From Holothuria scabra (Eukaryota > Echinodermata > Holothuroidea > Aspidochirotida > Holothuriidae), in contig CM074179.1 of the NCBI GenBank assembly GCA_037179385.1, positions 71,199,683 to 71,263,682 of the forward strand: DNA of 64,000 nucleotides. Direction: 5' to 3'. Positions 11,373-24,540 of the stretch are shown in pieces. The notes under the pieces were generated by a model. That model saw only the letters and a program-made list of their open reading frames with translations. It was not told where the DNA came from and made no database searches. Numbering within the stretch: position 1 is the stretch's first letter; each line of letters begins with the position of its first letter. A program made the translations under genes and the position numbers.

Positions 11373-12636
11373 CTATCATAAAGTAATATTAAATGACATC
11401 CATAAGTAGAAAAAATAACATAACCTCGCAAGTACTTAACACTAGCTTATGTGGTAAAACTGGGAGTTATCCAATTATTTGGAAACAACCTACGCTCGCT
11501 CTTGCAGATACGTGTTCGACAATACTCCATAAGGGCCGTTGTACGTGTTTCGGTATTCAATAACAACGTTTTCAATAGCTCTATTTTGTATTTCAGCCTT
11601 CCTGAAAAGCCCAACAGTTCAAAGATAATTAAAACTACGATCTTTCACCCCTCTCCCAAAACAATTAAACATTGAATCATATTAACGGTCCTTCCAGTTG
11701 AAATTGTTGCCACGTAAAAAAAAATAAAAAAAAAAATCCAACGTCGATCCTGGAATATCTGCATTGAACTTATTGAAAAGAATGACTCTATTTAACATAA
11801 TTTTATATTGCCACTGAGATGTATGGTTTTTGTGTCTTTGTTTTGGGGTTTGATGTGGGGCGGTGGTTGCTGTTGAATGCGGTTGTGGTTGGACTGACGG
11901 GTTGTTCAGGTATTGGGATGGGGTTGGTGTATCGTTTGCGCTTGTGACAAACTTTGTCCGGTGTTTTGTTTGTGGATAGTTGATGGTTAGCGTTTGTGTT
12001 TTTGTCCGGTAGGGTTGAGTTGCCAATTTGTTAATACATGCATGTTTCTATGTACGTTTCAAAAAGAAAATGATTTTGTGTTGATACAATTTAAAAGGGA
12101 ACCGCTTTCCTGTGCTAACTTTAAGCTTAGACCTTAGACCTCCTCACCTCCTCTCATTCAGAGGAATTTCTCGTTTCGAATGTAATACCTTGTAATAAAC
12201 CGTTGTGAGGTGGGATTTCCCATCTTCCCTACCAATACCGTATACTGTGTGTTAAATTAATATCGACCTCAATAACCTCACGACCAAAACATTTTTTCAG
12301 ACTCGTACTAAAACTGAATTTTAAATGAATGTGGTAGCTGCTGCAAGAAGTCATCTCTGTGCATTACAGGGCTAAAAAAATCCTGAGAACAACGTTCCGA
12401 CCCCTTTTCAATCTCTTTTCCCAAAATTCTAGACCGACGTCAGTTTGTTGACAATGCAGAAAGTAAATTACTAATATTTGAATTGGTGAAGTGCTGTTCA
12501 GCGCCATAGAAAAGGTTTAAATATTTTAATGTCACAGCCTGATGATTCTGATTCCACACTGGATATTACCATAGCGCCCAACTAATCCATGCAATTGATA
12601 AAAAGCAGCAAAAAAAAAAAAAAAAAATGAACTAGC
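11373..12636. other. Intron, nothing recognised
   Basis: A low-complexity GT/TTG-rich patch at about 11,820-12,010 gives a proline/threonine-rich open frame on the minus strand, which I regard as compositional. A poly(A) run lies at 12,609-12,627. No domain or TE end was found. Confidence 0.4.
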
Positions 12637-12960
12637 CTTTTGTGAATATTACGACGACGTAGTGTAGTTCCCTCACTACTTGTTGACCAACCGCTGTACA
12701 TGTAAGGGTGATGTTCCCCTTTTGTGGCATAAAAGATAAGGTCCGGGTGGTGTCATACGTTGCGTTCTTATTTTTGGTAACCCATGAAGGTGTGTTGTTT
12801 TTGCGTAAATAACCCCCTTTTAATTTCCATTCCAAACTAACCGCGGGTCTTGCTCCAGCAGCGCGACATTTGGCTATCATCCAATTCATGTCATTGTTGA
12901 TGTAGAATGTTCCATTTGCAACGTCCTTATCATTTAAAGTTAAATGTATAAGCGGTGCAG
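12637..12960 (-). CDS. Ig-domain exon 4 of the receptor
   Basis: Single-exon Ig-like domain of 324 nt with a TTTTCTAACAG acceptor, phase 1 to phase 1. Landmarks are KCRAAGARPAVSLEW (first cysteine plus the GARP strand shared by all three C2-like domains here) and NITLTCTAVG (second cysteine). There are two or more potential N-glycosylation sites. The donor is not GT: the exon end is followed by GCTAGT. Phase and position agree exactly with the GT donors of exons 2 and 3, so I read a GC-AG intron. A decayed site is the alternative. Confidence 0.75.
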
Positions 12961-14038
12961 CTGTTAGAAAAGGAAATAAAAATATTAAACTATTTTTCTT
13001 ACGATTTAAAATGGAAAGTCTGTAATGACTGCCTGATGGCATAATTGAAAGCGTGACAATGATTGAAAAACAATCGACGTTTTAAAGGCTAAAAAATAAC
13101 GCTTAAAAATCCAAGAAGAATGAAAAGTGAAAACGATTCTGTGAAAAGCAATCTCTACTTATCTAGAAATTATCACTGTAAACAGAACTAGTGATCAATT
13201 TGAAAACATTGTTAGATATTTGCACGGTTTGCCACGGTTTTTAAAATAAAGAATAAAAAGCGATAAACTTTCCATTGTGGAAAGTAGCAAAACGTCTTTC
13301 TCTCTAATTAAAAGTAAAATAAGAAAAACTCGTAACTTTTTCTTATATTTAATAAGTACATTGGAGAGATAGTGCATCTATCAATACCATATAGAGCGGA
13401 GGTTAGCGTCAGTGTCGTTTGGTTTGCAGAGATTTTCAATGCAACTTCTGTATACGTAAATCTGAGCCTGTCCAAGGTGCGGGAAAATGACTACATCCAG
13501 GAAAATGTTAAAAAACGGTTCAGCGCAGAAACTTGCCAGACAACATTTACATGAAATTTCCTTAATTCTTTTTCATGCACTGCAAATTAAGTAATCGGTT
13601 ACATTGTTACTACAGACTGATAATTCTTTGTTGATTTAAACTTTCCTATTGGCACGCCGCTCTTTTCTTCGAAGCCATGCTGAAACAAAGTCCTAAATCT
13701 GTATGTCTTTGAGATCAATTTTCTTCCGAAAATGCCCGAATATGACTTCCTGTAAAATGTTTAACACAAGCTCTTTAATCGATATACTTTATTTTTTCAA
13801 CTGCGACTGAAACATGATTATTATAATGATGAGATGTTGTAATGATGTAATGTAATGTTGTAATAGGCTATAAACGGCTTGCCGAAAGTAGATGAAGTAA
13901 AGACTGGAGGTTAAAAATGTACGTTTTTAAGTTGCTGCCAATTAGATATCACTTTAATGGCATGTTTTTTCACTGACATTGCGGCGATGCACTGCTTATC
14001 CCTCACCAGCTGGAATATCATCAACATTATTTGCTTAC
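12961..14038. other. Intron, nothing recognised
   Basis: No gene or TE was seen. A short ATGTAATG-type tandem patch lies near 13,830-13,865. Confidence 0.45.
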
Positions 14039-14350
14039 CATACGTGATCAGAAGAATCGTTTTATGTTGTTCATCGTAACCGTAGTTACCGTTCGCACGA
14101 CACGATAAATTTACAGTTTCATGAACTACCGAGACTCTTATAGTCACCGATGAAAAGAATAGGTTGTTCTCTTTGGCTATGAAAGTGTCATTGGCATCTG
14201 CAATAGCCATATCATCAATAAGCAAAGTCAAATTAGCCGAAGGCCTGGCACCTCCAGTTTTGCATTCTACGACAAGCATATTTTCCGTTTTTACATAGAT
14301 ATCGCCGTCCAAAGTAGACCCATTTATCTTCATATAAATGCGTGGAGTAA
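14039..14350 (-). CDS. Ig-domain exon 3 of the receptor
   Basis: 312 nt bounded by acceptor TTTATTTCAG and donor GTAAGC, phase 1 to phase 1. It encodes a C2-like Ig domain. First-cysteine region: MLVVECKTGGARPSANLTLL. Second: VNLSCRANG. It ends LLITYG, the same closing motif as exon 2. Several N-x-S/T sites are present. The shared GARP strand and identical phases show that exons 2, 3 and 4 arose by domain duplication. Confidence 0.85.
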
Positions 14351-16123
<1,773 letters not shown>

Positions 16124-16450
16124 CGTACGTTACAAAGAGTGAGTAAACTTCTGTCTCCGCCGAAATTAACTGAGAAGATCGGATGCAGCTAACGTTTCCA
16201 GTTTCTCCCACGGGTTGCATCCAAAGTTGTAGAAATGAATTAACAGTAAAATTCTTTGACTTGCTTTGAGAGGTATAAAATTTAGAGCAACCGTTACAAG
16301 CCTCTTCGTTGTTTATTCTTAAAGTTAAATTGACTGCTGGTTTTGCGCCTAAGGCCTCACAAACAATGGAATAGTTTTTGTACTCTTCAAAATAGACAAT
16401 TGCATTGCTGTTGACCTGGTTCCTGGTGATGATATTTAATTTGGGAGCAA
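16124..16450 (-). CDS. Ig-domain exon 2 of the receptor
   Basis: 327 nt bounded by acceptor TTTTATTTGCAG and donor GTGAGT, phase 1 to phase 1. C2-like Ig domain with YSIVCEALGAKPAVNLTL around the first cysteine and GNVSCIRSSQ around the second, ending LFVTYG. An extra C-x2-C pair (EACNGC) between the canonical cysteines may form a second disulfide. Potential N-glycosylation sites include KNFT and NVS. Confidence 0.85.
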
Positions 16451-16939
16451 CTGCAAATAAAACCAAAGTACAATTTAACCTTGTTAATTAGAACGTTTTA
16501 AACGTAGTACATACACCGTTCAATGGTACTTTAATTCAATACAATCAACTCACTCAGATTCAGTCTCTCGTAAATTTGTGAGTTTTCCTATCACCCGTCA
16601 ACTCATTAGTCTGGGAAGATTAAATGCTATGTTTAAACTCCATTGATATTAATTTACGTTGGATTAAAGACTGTTTTTAAGGCAGTTGAACAAACCTATG
16701 CTCAAGGAGAAACCAAATGAATTAGAAGACACAATAGAATGCTGCCAAATAGTATAAAGGTGCGTTTCCTTATAAAATAACAACAAAACGAACATTCAGT
16801 TACATGTAACTGAACACATTTTGATCAATTATCGAGCTTTTCATATTGTGGCTTGCACTATAAGTGACATTTAGTTTACTAAAAAATAAGTGACGAAGGA
16901 ATTATTTGCTTCACTCTGTACAGATATTGAGTAACTAAC
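16451..16939. other. Intron, nothing recognised
   Basis: Ordinary intron between exons 1 and 2. No repeats or open frames of note. Confidence 0.5.
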
Positions 16940-17291
16940 CTTCTATGAGTAGCTGAAACCTTTGGACAACGCAATGGTTACAAACACATTCGTAAGTTCC
17001 CTCGTTTTGCACTTGCACGGACGGAATAATCAAGGAATAGTTTTGTAATATAGTGGTGTTCCCGGGAAAGTTTAAATCCTGTGGATTTCTCCCCCAAAAA
17101 ACAAGTGTATCCATAAAGTACCATCTATTACCGCTTTCCGATTTACATATGCACTGGAGAGTCACATAATCTAGGATATGCACTACGGTTTGGTTGATAC
17201 CAATATTTAAAACACACGTCTCGTTAGTAGTGGCAGCAAATGTTTTTGGGACTACACATATCCAAATGAGAAAAAACAAAAGCACACCCAT
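16940..17291 (-). CDS. First coding exon: signal peptide plus N-terminal Ig domain
   Basis: I prefer the ATG at 17,291. It has a good Kozak context (A at -3, G at +4) and opens directly into a signal peptide, MGVLLFFLIWICVVPKTFA. An in-frame upstream ATG at 17,351 would put 20 polar residues before it. The mature part is a compact V-like Ig domain with VTLQCICKS, a tryptophan nearby and EGTYECVCNH, and several N-glycosylation sites. It ends LLIEG with donor GTTAGT in phase 1, so it joins exon 2 cleanly. Its ligand is unknown. The whole gene encodes signal, four Ig domains, one membrane helix and a short-exon cytoplasmic tail. Confidence 0.8.
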
Positions 17292-17576
17292 TCTTACAAA
17301 ATAGACGTGTATCGGCGAAGTGTTGTTTATTTGACCTCCTTCAATCGGCATCTACCGCATAATGCGAAAGAGAAGCAAAATAAATCAAATAAAAACTGAA
17401 AGTTCTGCTTGACTTAACGAGTCATGGCCCATTAATCCACAGAAAGTAAAAGGAATTGTATGAGCCTGCTCTATAATGTACGACTACATGATATCACACT
17501 AAGATGCTTTATTATAATCTTTGAAACGTATACAAAAACTGTCACAATGGGAAATGATCTCTATAAGTGACACTTT

Positions 17577-18030
<454 letters not shown>

Positions 18031-18112
<82 letters not shown>
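18031..18112. repeat. (TA)n tract
   Basis: TA run of about 80 bp separating TIR-element copies 3 and 4. Confidence 0.95.
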
Positions 18113-18116
<4 letters not shown>

Positions 18117-18465
18117 CGCTAATTCCCACCTTAGGGGGAAATTGTTATATCTGCGCGTACATAGGGCGAAAAAATAACAATGGAATATATGAGAAACAGT
18201 GTTCGCCCTAACGTCTAAAAATATAAACAACGTTATTTCAATGGGAAGCCATCCTTTCGTGTGAACAGCTAGGTGTCCGTAAATTTGACAACTTTGAAGT
18301 AATTGTACCTACTTTGTAAATAAGGGAGGGCGCCCTTGTCCCTTTACGTATTCTTATAGAAAAAGTGTGTAGAAACGTCACGGCGAACTTATATTTCGCC
18401 CAAAAAATTTTCCCTTTAAGGTCGACTTTTCCACAACAACTTTCCCTAAGTGCCGAATTAGTGAA

Positions 18466-18466
<1 letters not shown>
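18113..18466 (-). mobile_element. (TA)n-nested TIR element, copy 4
   Basis: Near-identical to copy 3. The differences I noticed are single-base shortenings of the homopolymers near its right end. It has TA flanks and no coding capacity. Confidence 0.75.

Positions 18467-18562
<96 letters not shown>
18467..18562. repeat. (TA)n tract
   Basis: TA run with one GTA interruption, to the right of copy 4. Confidence 0.95.
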
Positions 18563-18564
<2 letters not shown>

Positions 18565-18775
18565 CACTGCTTGAATGATTTTAATCTTGTTATTGACCGG
18601 TGCTTTTTCCTTGACTTTGACTTCTCGTTTGTGTGGCTTCAGTTGACTTTCTGTTACCGTGTTGAAGGGTATGTTACGCGAGACGTCTTATTTTCTATTT
18701 TCTTTCAACTCCATTTTTTTGTTAAACCCAATTTTTGGTTCAATTATATTTCATTACCATGTTTTTGCATCGACC

Positions 18776-18788
18776 TATATATATATAT

Positions 18789-18853
<65 letters not shown>
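18776..18853. repeat. (TA)n tract
   Basis: TA run at the outer end of the minus-strand PLE copy. The bordering bases are CGACC on the left and GGTCGAA on the right, the same border seen at the other PLE ends. Confidence 0.9.
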
Positions 18854-18858
<5 letters not shown>

Positions 18859-18939
18859 GGTCGAAATGCTGCGGGGCACTGTAGAAATGTGTAGGTCAAA
18901 AAGAGGTAGTAGGAAGTGCGTAAAAGTTTGCGGAAAACT

Positions 18940-18975
18940 CCACGACGTTTCGGGTATTAACCCTTCATCAGGTGG
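18940..18975 (-). ncRNA. Hammerhead-ribozyme-like motif in PLE-1 (copy 2)
   Basis: The minus strand reads CCAC, CTGATGA, A, GGGT-loop-ACCC, GAAAC, GTC, GTGG. Stem I (CCAC/GTGG) pairs fully, stem II has 3-4 bp and stem III is AC/GT with no loop. Cleavage would be expected after the GTC. The order matches minimal type I hammerheads described in PLEs. One extra A after the first box weakens the case. Confidence 0.55.
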
Positions 18976-19296
18976 CAAAAACCAAACTGAACAACCAACA
19001 GTAACAATTGGACACGACAAACATCAAATCCGAAGCGATCGCTGTAAAAACAGAACCGGACGAAAGTGACTGTCAGAAAACATGAGTGCGAAGGATGAAA
19101 CACAAATCAAAAAAGAAAAAGAGCGTCCTGGATGAAAAAATGCACGTAAAAATCGAACATGTTCTTAAAAAGGGAAAACAAGAGACAAAAACTAGCTCCG
19201 GAAAAAAATTGTAAATAAGGCCTACACAGAAAAAAACGAGCACGAACGGGTAAGTGTAAAAGGAGTAAAAACTGGTACAAAAGGGGGTGAATATTA

Positions 19297-20158
19297 CAAA
19301 AGGTCAATTCTAACGTTAAGCCCGTGTGGAGCGAGAGTACCTAGCCTCATGATCAGTCGGTTTTCAGCACCAAGGCGGTCACGGCCAGAGGCTCGGCACA
19401 TTACGGCTTCCGTAACGGCTAAGTTCTGTATTGAACAAGGTGGAGAGGGATTGAAATGTTCAGCCACCGGGTATCCATGGAGATTCTGTTTGATGGACCT
19501 AAGGTGCTCGGTGACTCGATCCGCGAGGCGGCGCTTGGTCTCTCCCACATACAACGAGTTACATCTCCCACAAGCTAAAATATACACTACATTTGAGGAA
19601 ATGCAGGAGAATCTTTGTTTGACAATAAAGCTATTACCGTTGGGGCCAGAAATGTTGACGAGGTCGTGTTTGCCAACAACTGGACATGTATTACACCTCG
19701 GACGGTTACATGGAAAGGTACCAGCCGTGTCGTCGAAAGAAGTTTGTGGGTGGGAAGCCCGAACTAAATGGTTGGCTAAATTTTTCTCAACTCTAAAGGC
19801 AGTGATGGGGGGTTCCGGGAAAACATCACGGGTTGAGGGGTCTTGTCGGAGCAACTTTACATTTTTGTGGATAGCGTGTAAAATAGGACGGATCGAAGGG
19901 TGATAAGAAATAACTAAAGGAATACGTAGATTGGTACCAGATTTGCTCTTTTTCTCCAAGGCTTCCTTTCTGCTGGTTCCTTGAATTCTGCGTAGGGCAT
20001 TAGAGAGGGTTTTGGCAGGGTACTGGCGTTTTTCAAAAAAGGACAAAATTTCATCAGAGGCAGTAGAGAAGTCAGAATCCTCCGAACAAATTCGTCTGGC
20101 TCGCAAGAGCTGGGAATAAGGGATAGATTTAGTGCAAGATTTGGGGTGATTGGAAGGG
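19297..20158 (-). CDS. PLE-1 C-terminal protein: post-RT region and GIY-YIG endonuclease
   Basis: An open minus-strand frame reads through the post-RT segment (SKSCTKSIPYSQLL-like), the LVISYHPSIRPILHAIHKN stretch, a cysteine cluster (CNRPRCNTCPVV) and the GIY-YIG endonuclease: YILACGRCNSLYVGETKRR, then EHLRSIKQ. Catalytic-type tyrosines, the Rs and the EH are present and there is no stop, so this half looks recently active. The open frame extends right past 20,158 into the inverted copy, but those residues are antisense readthrough, not PLE protein. RT itself is missing. Confidence 0.8.
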
Positions 20159-20838
20159 TTTGTGGGAGATGTAACTCGTTGTATGTGGGAGAGACCAAGC
20201 GCCGCCTCGCGGATCGAGTCACCGAGCACCTTAGGTCCATCAAACAGAATCTCCATGGATACCCGGTGGCTGCACATTTCAATCCCCCTTCACCTTGTTC
20301 AATACAGCATTTAACCGTTACGGCAGCTGTAATGTGCCGAGGCTCCGATCGTGACCGCCTTAGTGCTGAAAACCGACTGATCATGAGGCTAGGTACTCTC
20401 GCTCCACACGGGCTTAACGTTAGAATTGACCTTTTGTAATATTCACCCCCTTTTTGTACCAGTTTTTACTCCTTTTACACTTACCCGTTCGTGCTCGTTT
20501 TTTTCTGTGTAGGCCTTATTTACAATTTTTTTCCGGAGCTAGTTTTTGTCTCTTGTTTTCCCTTTTTTTAAGAACATGTTCGATTTTTACGTGCATTTTT
20601 TCATCCAGGACGCTCTTTTTCTTTTTTTGATTTGTGTTTCATCCTTCGCACTCATGTTTTCTGACAGTCACTTTCGTCCGGTTCTGTTTTTACAGCGATC
20701 GCTTCGGATTTGATGTTTGTCGTGTCCAATTGTTACTGTTGGTTGTTCAGTTTGGTTTTTGCCACCTGATGAAGGGTTTATACCCGAAACGTCGTGGAGT
20801 TTTCCGCAAACTTTTAAGCACTTTTTACTACCTCTTTT
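20159..20838 (+). mobile_element. Penelope-like element, plus-strand inverted partner of PLE-1
   Basis: This starts at TTGTGGGAGATG and matches 18,894-19,573 in reverse with few differences. It encodes the last part of the GIY-YIG domain (CGRCNSLYVGETKRRLADR) to about 20,439, then the 3' UTR and the terminal CGAAACGTCGTGG block. It ends TTTTCGACC against a (TA)n tract. It is truncated inside the endonuclease. Its few substitutions against the minus copy suggest both arms formed in one insertion event. Confidence 0.85.
20762..20797 (+). ncRNA. Hammerhead-ribozyme-like motif in PLE (copy 3)
   Basis: The plus strand reads CCAC, CTGATGA, A, GGGT-loop-ACCC, GAAAC, GTC, GTGG. It is the same as the motif at 18,940-18,975 apart from loop bases, so stem II is kept while its loop varies. 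That is mild support for structure. Activity has not been shown. Confidence 0.55.
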
Positions 20839-20841
20839 CGA

Positions 20842-20842
<1 letters not shown>

Positions 20843-20906
<64 letters not shown>
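20843..20906. repeat. (TA)n tract
   Basis: TA run at the 3' border of the plus-strand PLE copy, directly after TTTTCGACC. Confidence 0.95.
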
Positions 20907-20908
<2 letters not shown>

Positions 20909-21085
20909 CGTCCAGTACATTTCATTCAACATATCTATACTTCATTTGAAACCTGTTGAATCCTTTGGATCCAATTTTTCTGGTCCAAGACTACCCGCTA
21001 TAAGAACCATTACAATTTTCTCAAGTACCATGAAGACCACGAAACGGTCTCTTCAGGACTGAAACTGAAATTTAACTTAGCGATG

Positions 21086-21360
21086 GGTGCGTCGGATTCT
21101 TCACTAGACAACCAATGTGACAGCCACAACTTGCCTAATTGCGTCCAAAGAATTATCCTGTCCATGATGAGTTACGCCCAAGTAATCCGACTAGACCCTC
21201 CCGGTCTATTAATACGATTGGACCTTCCCGGTATTTTAATCTGCTTAGACCCTCCCGGTCATTTCATCCGCTTAGACCTTCCCGGTCAATTCAATCTGCC
21301 TTATTGCTTCAAGGATAATCTTGTCACCACATGGGTGGGACCATTGTCACCATCTTTTTA
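21086..21360 (+). repeat. 5' pseudo-LTR of PLE-2 with short tandem repeats
   Basis: Contains the phrase CCTGTCCATGATGAGTTACG, then four tandem units of about 25-30 bp built around TAGACCCTCCCGGTC or TGGACCTTCCCGGT. A related block with the same phrase and the same units occurs at 24,371-24,540, on the other side of the decayed PLE coding region. Direct flanking repeats of this kind are the pseudo-LTR arrangement seen in PLEs. Confidence 0.65.
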
Positions 21361-21551
21361 AGCTTCCAAAATTGTTTGCTCCTTGTCATTCTTGACCGAG
21401 TACTGACAAAGAGGTAGTATTCCTCGAATGCTCTACTTCAATTGATTGGCTGTTTTATTCACCAAATTTCTAGCCTCGCGCTATTTGTATCTTTGGATCT
21501 TTGAGATCCAGCCTTTCAGTACTGTAGCAATGTTGTTTTACAGTTTTTCCG

Positions 21552-24375
21552 TTGCCGCCTATATATTTTTTCACTGTTTGTATCACCTTTGATCCAGCTT
21601 TGCTACACCCATGGAGAGTACTTTTGAAACTTTCAAATAAATCCGACGCCTGTGCGAAAAACGAGTCGGGTATCGACATTACCTCTCAAAGTAAGAAACA
21701 TACCGTGCAAACAAAACAGTACCGAAAGGGCTTCAAATTAAGGTCCCTACCGACTTGCCACTCTCTGATAGTGGGAGCCATGCCAACTGGAAAGACATCC
21801 TCAGAAAAACTTCTCTCAGACTTATGTAAGTACATATTGGAAATTGTCGGAAAATCATCAGTGAACTCATTCACCAAATTGATTCCAAAACCAAAAAGCT
21901 TAAAAGAGAGCTCCCCAAATTTAAGGCTTTAAAACAAGCTCCGTTTCATCTCTCAGGACTGTCTCCGACTCTCCCATTCTCTAAAATCACGGCAACAGCG
22001 CAAGTTTCAAAGAGATCGAGTCACTCCAAACATAGTGACTGTCACTTCAATCAAGTGACTTCAAATTCAAAGAAGAGCAGGTCACTCAGATTTCTCCGCA
22101 AACCGGTTACCGAGACATCCACCGCCAACAACTCGGTTGTAACTATATCGTGTCAGCTTTCTGAGGGAGAAACGAAACTTCTCTCAAAGGGACTCAATTT
22201 CTGCGCCAAACCAAGGCAGACTGACATGAAGAAATTATCGTTAGAGATGAAAGCGTTCTTCCGACCCTTGTGTCTTCGGGAGTATTTTGCCGACGAAGAC
22301 GGTTTGAATCCACCACCGGACAGCGATATATCGTACCAGTTCAAACCAAAAACCACCTGGAACCCACCAAAAGGTCGTTGTTCACAATTGGAATCATTCA
22401 TTCCGGCCATCGAAAAGGATATAAAAAACTATACCTCTACCACAGACTTACATGACAATCTCACCAAAAGTGAACGTCAGGCCATTCAAGATCTACGGCA
22501 TCGTGATGATATTGTTATCAATCCTGCGGACAAAGGCTCTACGGTTGTTGCGGTGGGGACCAAATTCTACAGGGAAGAAGCCCATAGATTACTTGGAAAC
22601 CCTGACCACTACAAACTTCTAGACTCAGATCCGACTTTAGAAATTGCAAAAAAAAAAAAAAAAAAAATGGAGGCGTCCATCAGAAAAAAAAAATGGTTCG
22701 CAACGGCTCTATCGACTCTGAAACTGGTCCGAATCTCCTCCAGGTAGATCCCAAAACGGGCCGTTTCTATTTTCCGCCCAAAATTCACAAAACGGGCAAT
22801 TCAGGCAGACCTATTATTTTCGGCAATGGTACTGCCACGGAAAAAAATTTCGAAATTCGTGGACCTGCTCATTTAACCTCTGGTTCCGTCCCTCCCTTCT
22901 TACGTTCAGGATACGACGGACTTTATCCGCAAAATTGGGAAGATGAAAAATCTCCCACAGGACACAATTCTAGCCACTCTTGACGTGTCCTCCTTATACA
23001 CACATACCACATGAAGAAGGTATCTCCGCTTGTACAAATGTCTTAAATCCAATTCGGGGCAAAACTTCCACAAAGAAGGACCTAGGCGAACTCATGCACC
23101 TGATTCTTACCAACAACAATCTCCTTTTTGGCGATCACTATTATCTCAAAATTCATGGTACCGCCATGGACACCAAGATGGCTCCCTCGTTTTGCTAACT
23201 TGTTTATGGACAATTTCGAGCAAAAATCCCTGTCTCGACAAAATTTGAAATCACAAATTTGGTTACGTTTCATAGACGATATCTTCATGATCTGGCCCCA
23301 CGGTGAAGATCATCTGAAAACTTTCATTGGGAACATCAATTCCTTTCATCCCACCATCAAATTCACGGCCGACTATTTTATGTCTAGTGTCCACTTCCTG
23401 GACACCACTGTCACTATTTGAAAGTGGGTCTCTCAAAACAGACTTGTTCAACAAACCCACGGACAAGCACATCTATCTTCTACCCAGCAGCTGTTATCCT
23501 CCGCACTGCACCAAAAACATTCCGTACAGTCAAGCACTTCGCTTAAAACGCATCTGTTCCTCTGAAACAGACTTTGAAACTCGCACGAAGGATTTGTCTG
23601 GCACCTCCGCAACCGACAGTACTTCCGGGGCTCAATTGAAAATGCCATCGAAAAGTCAGAGAAAACCCCCCGACAGCAAACTCTGACGTACAAAACTCGT
23701 CATCGCAATTCCGACAGAGTGCCGTTGGTAATTGAGTACCATCCCGGTCTGCCACTACCAGCCAAATTTATCAGAAAGCATATGCCCACTCTTCAGAGTA
23801 CAGATCGCCTAAGGTCTATCTTTCCCCAACACCCCGTTGTTGCCTTTACACGGCCCCCAAATTTACAGGATATCATGGTTCGGGCAAAATTCGGGGACAA
23901 AACCTCAGTCTAAGATAACAACGAGAATTTTGGTTGTTCGCCTTGCCCTTTCAACTGCAAGACGTACGCTCTGGTTGATTTTACAAAAGAATTACAGAGC
24001 AATCAAAATGCACGCACCTTCCAAATTAGACATGCAATTAATTTTCTTTCCAAAAATGTCATTTATCTCATATACTGCAATTCATGCGGTTTGCAGTACG
24101 TAGGAGAAACCATAAATTCCCTGCGAATGAGAATGACACAGCACAGGTCAGCAATTACAACCAAAAAGGTTGACCAACCTGTCGTAAACCACTTCAATTC
24201 ACCGGATCACTCCATTAGAAATTTACGTGTCATTGCTATCGACCAAAAAATGCATGACCGACTAAACAAGAAAAGCCAAAGAGAATTTTTGGGAACTCAA
24301 TATCAAAACCACAACACCATTCAGCCTCAATATCAGAAACGACAAACCAGCTTGCTGATGCAACTCACGAAGTAA
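21552..24375 (+). pseudogene. PLE-2 polyprotein (N-terminal region, RT, GIY-YIG), frameshifted
   Basis: Order on the plus strand: an N-terminal basic region; DIVINPADKGSTVVAVGTKF (22,510-22,570); FYFPPKIHKTGNSGRPII; LDVSSLYTHIPH with the first catalytic Asp (about 22,977-23,012); a motif-B segment KIHGTAMDTKMAPSF; FIDDIFMIW with the catalytic Asp pair (about 23,272); TDLFNKPTDKHIYL; the post-RT CTKNIPYSQALRLKRIC; and GIY-YIG with LIYCNSCGLQYVGET, ending at 24,375. At least four frame changes and a poly(A) expansion near 22,650 break it. The full RT plus endonuclease layout identifies an originally complete PLE. Clade assignment needs phylogeny. Confidence 0.85.
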
Positions 24376-24540
24376 TCCGATTGGGCCCTCCCGGTCTAAC
24401 AATTTGCCAAATTGCCTTCAACGGTTTATCCTGTCACTGATGAGTTACACCCAAGTAGTCCGATTAGACCCTCCCTGTATGTTAATCCGATTGGAGCCTC
24501 TCGGTCATTTAATCCGCTTAGACCTTCCCGGTCAATTCAA
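24371..24540 (+). repeat. 3' pseudo-LTR of PLE-2
   Basis: Overlaps the stop codon of PLE-2. It repeats the CCCTCCCGGTCTA and TTAGACCTTCCCGGTC units and the TCCTGTCACTGATGAGTTAC phrase of the 5' block. It ends exactly where the truncated PLE-3 begins. Confidence 0.65.

Larger units (their letters stand above)
18854..20158 (-). mobile_element. Penelope-like element, minus-strand copy (PLE-1)
   Basis: 5'-truncated PLE. Reading on the minus strand from about 20,158 it carries the region after RT (HPKSCTKSIPYSQLLRARRI), the linker, the GIY-YIG endonuclease, a 3' UTR and the terminal GAAACGTCGTGG block. It ends at a (TA)n tract. Its outer 680 bp (18,894-19,573) recur inverted at 20,159-20,838, with about 585 bp of single-copy element between. 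The two truncated 5' sides meet at 20,158/20,159, a head-to-head arrangement. Confidence 0.85.

Noticed and set aside
19349..19903. 184-codon plus-strand open frame opposite PLE-1
   Set aside because: It is antisense to the well-supported minus-strand GIY-YIG frame and has no own domain.
19914..20384. 156-codon minus-strand open frame
   Set aside because: It crosses the inverted-repeat junction and is antisense to PLE coding on both sides.
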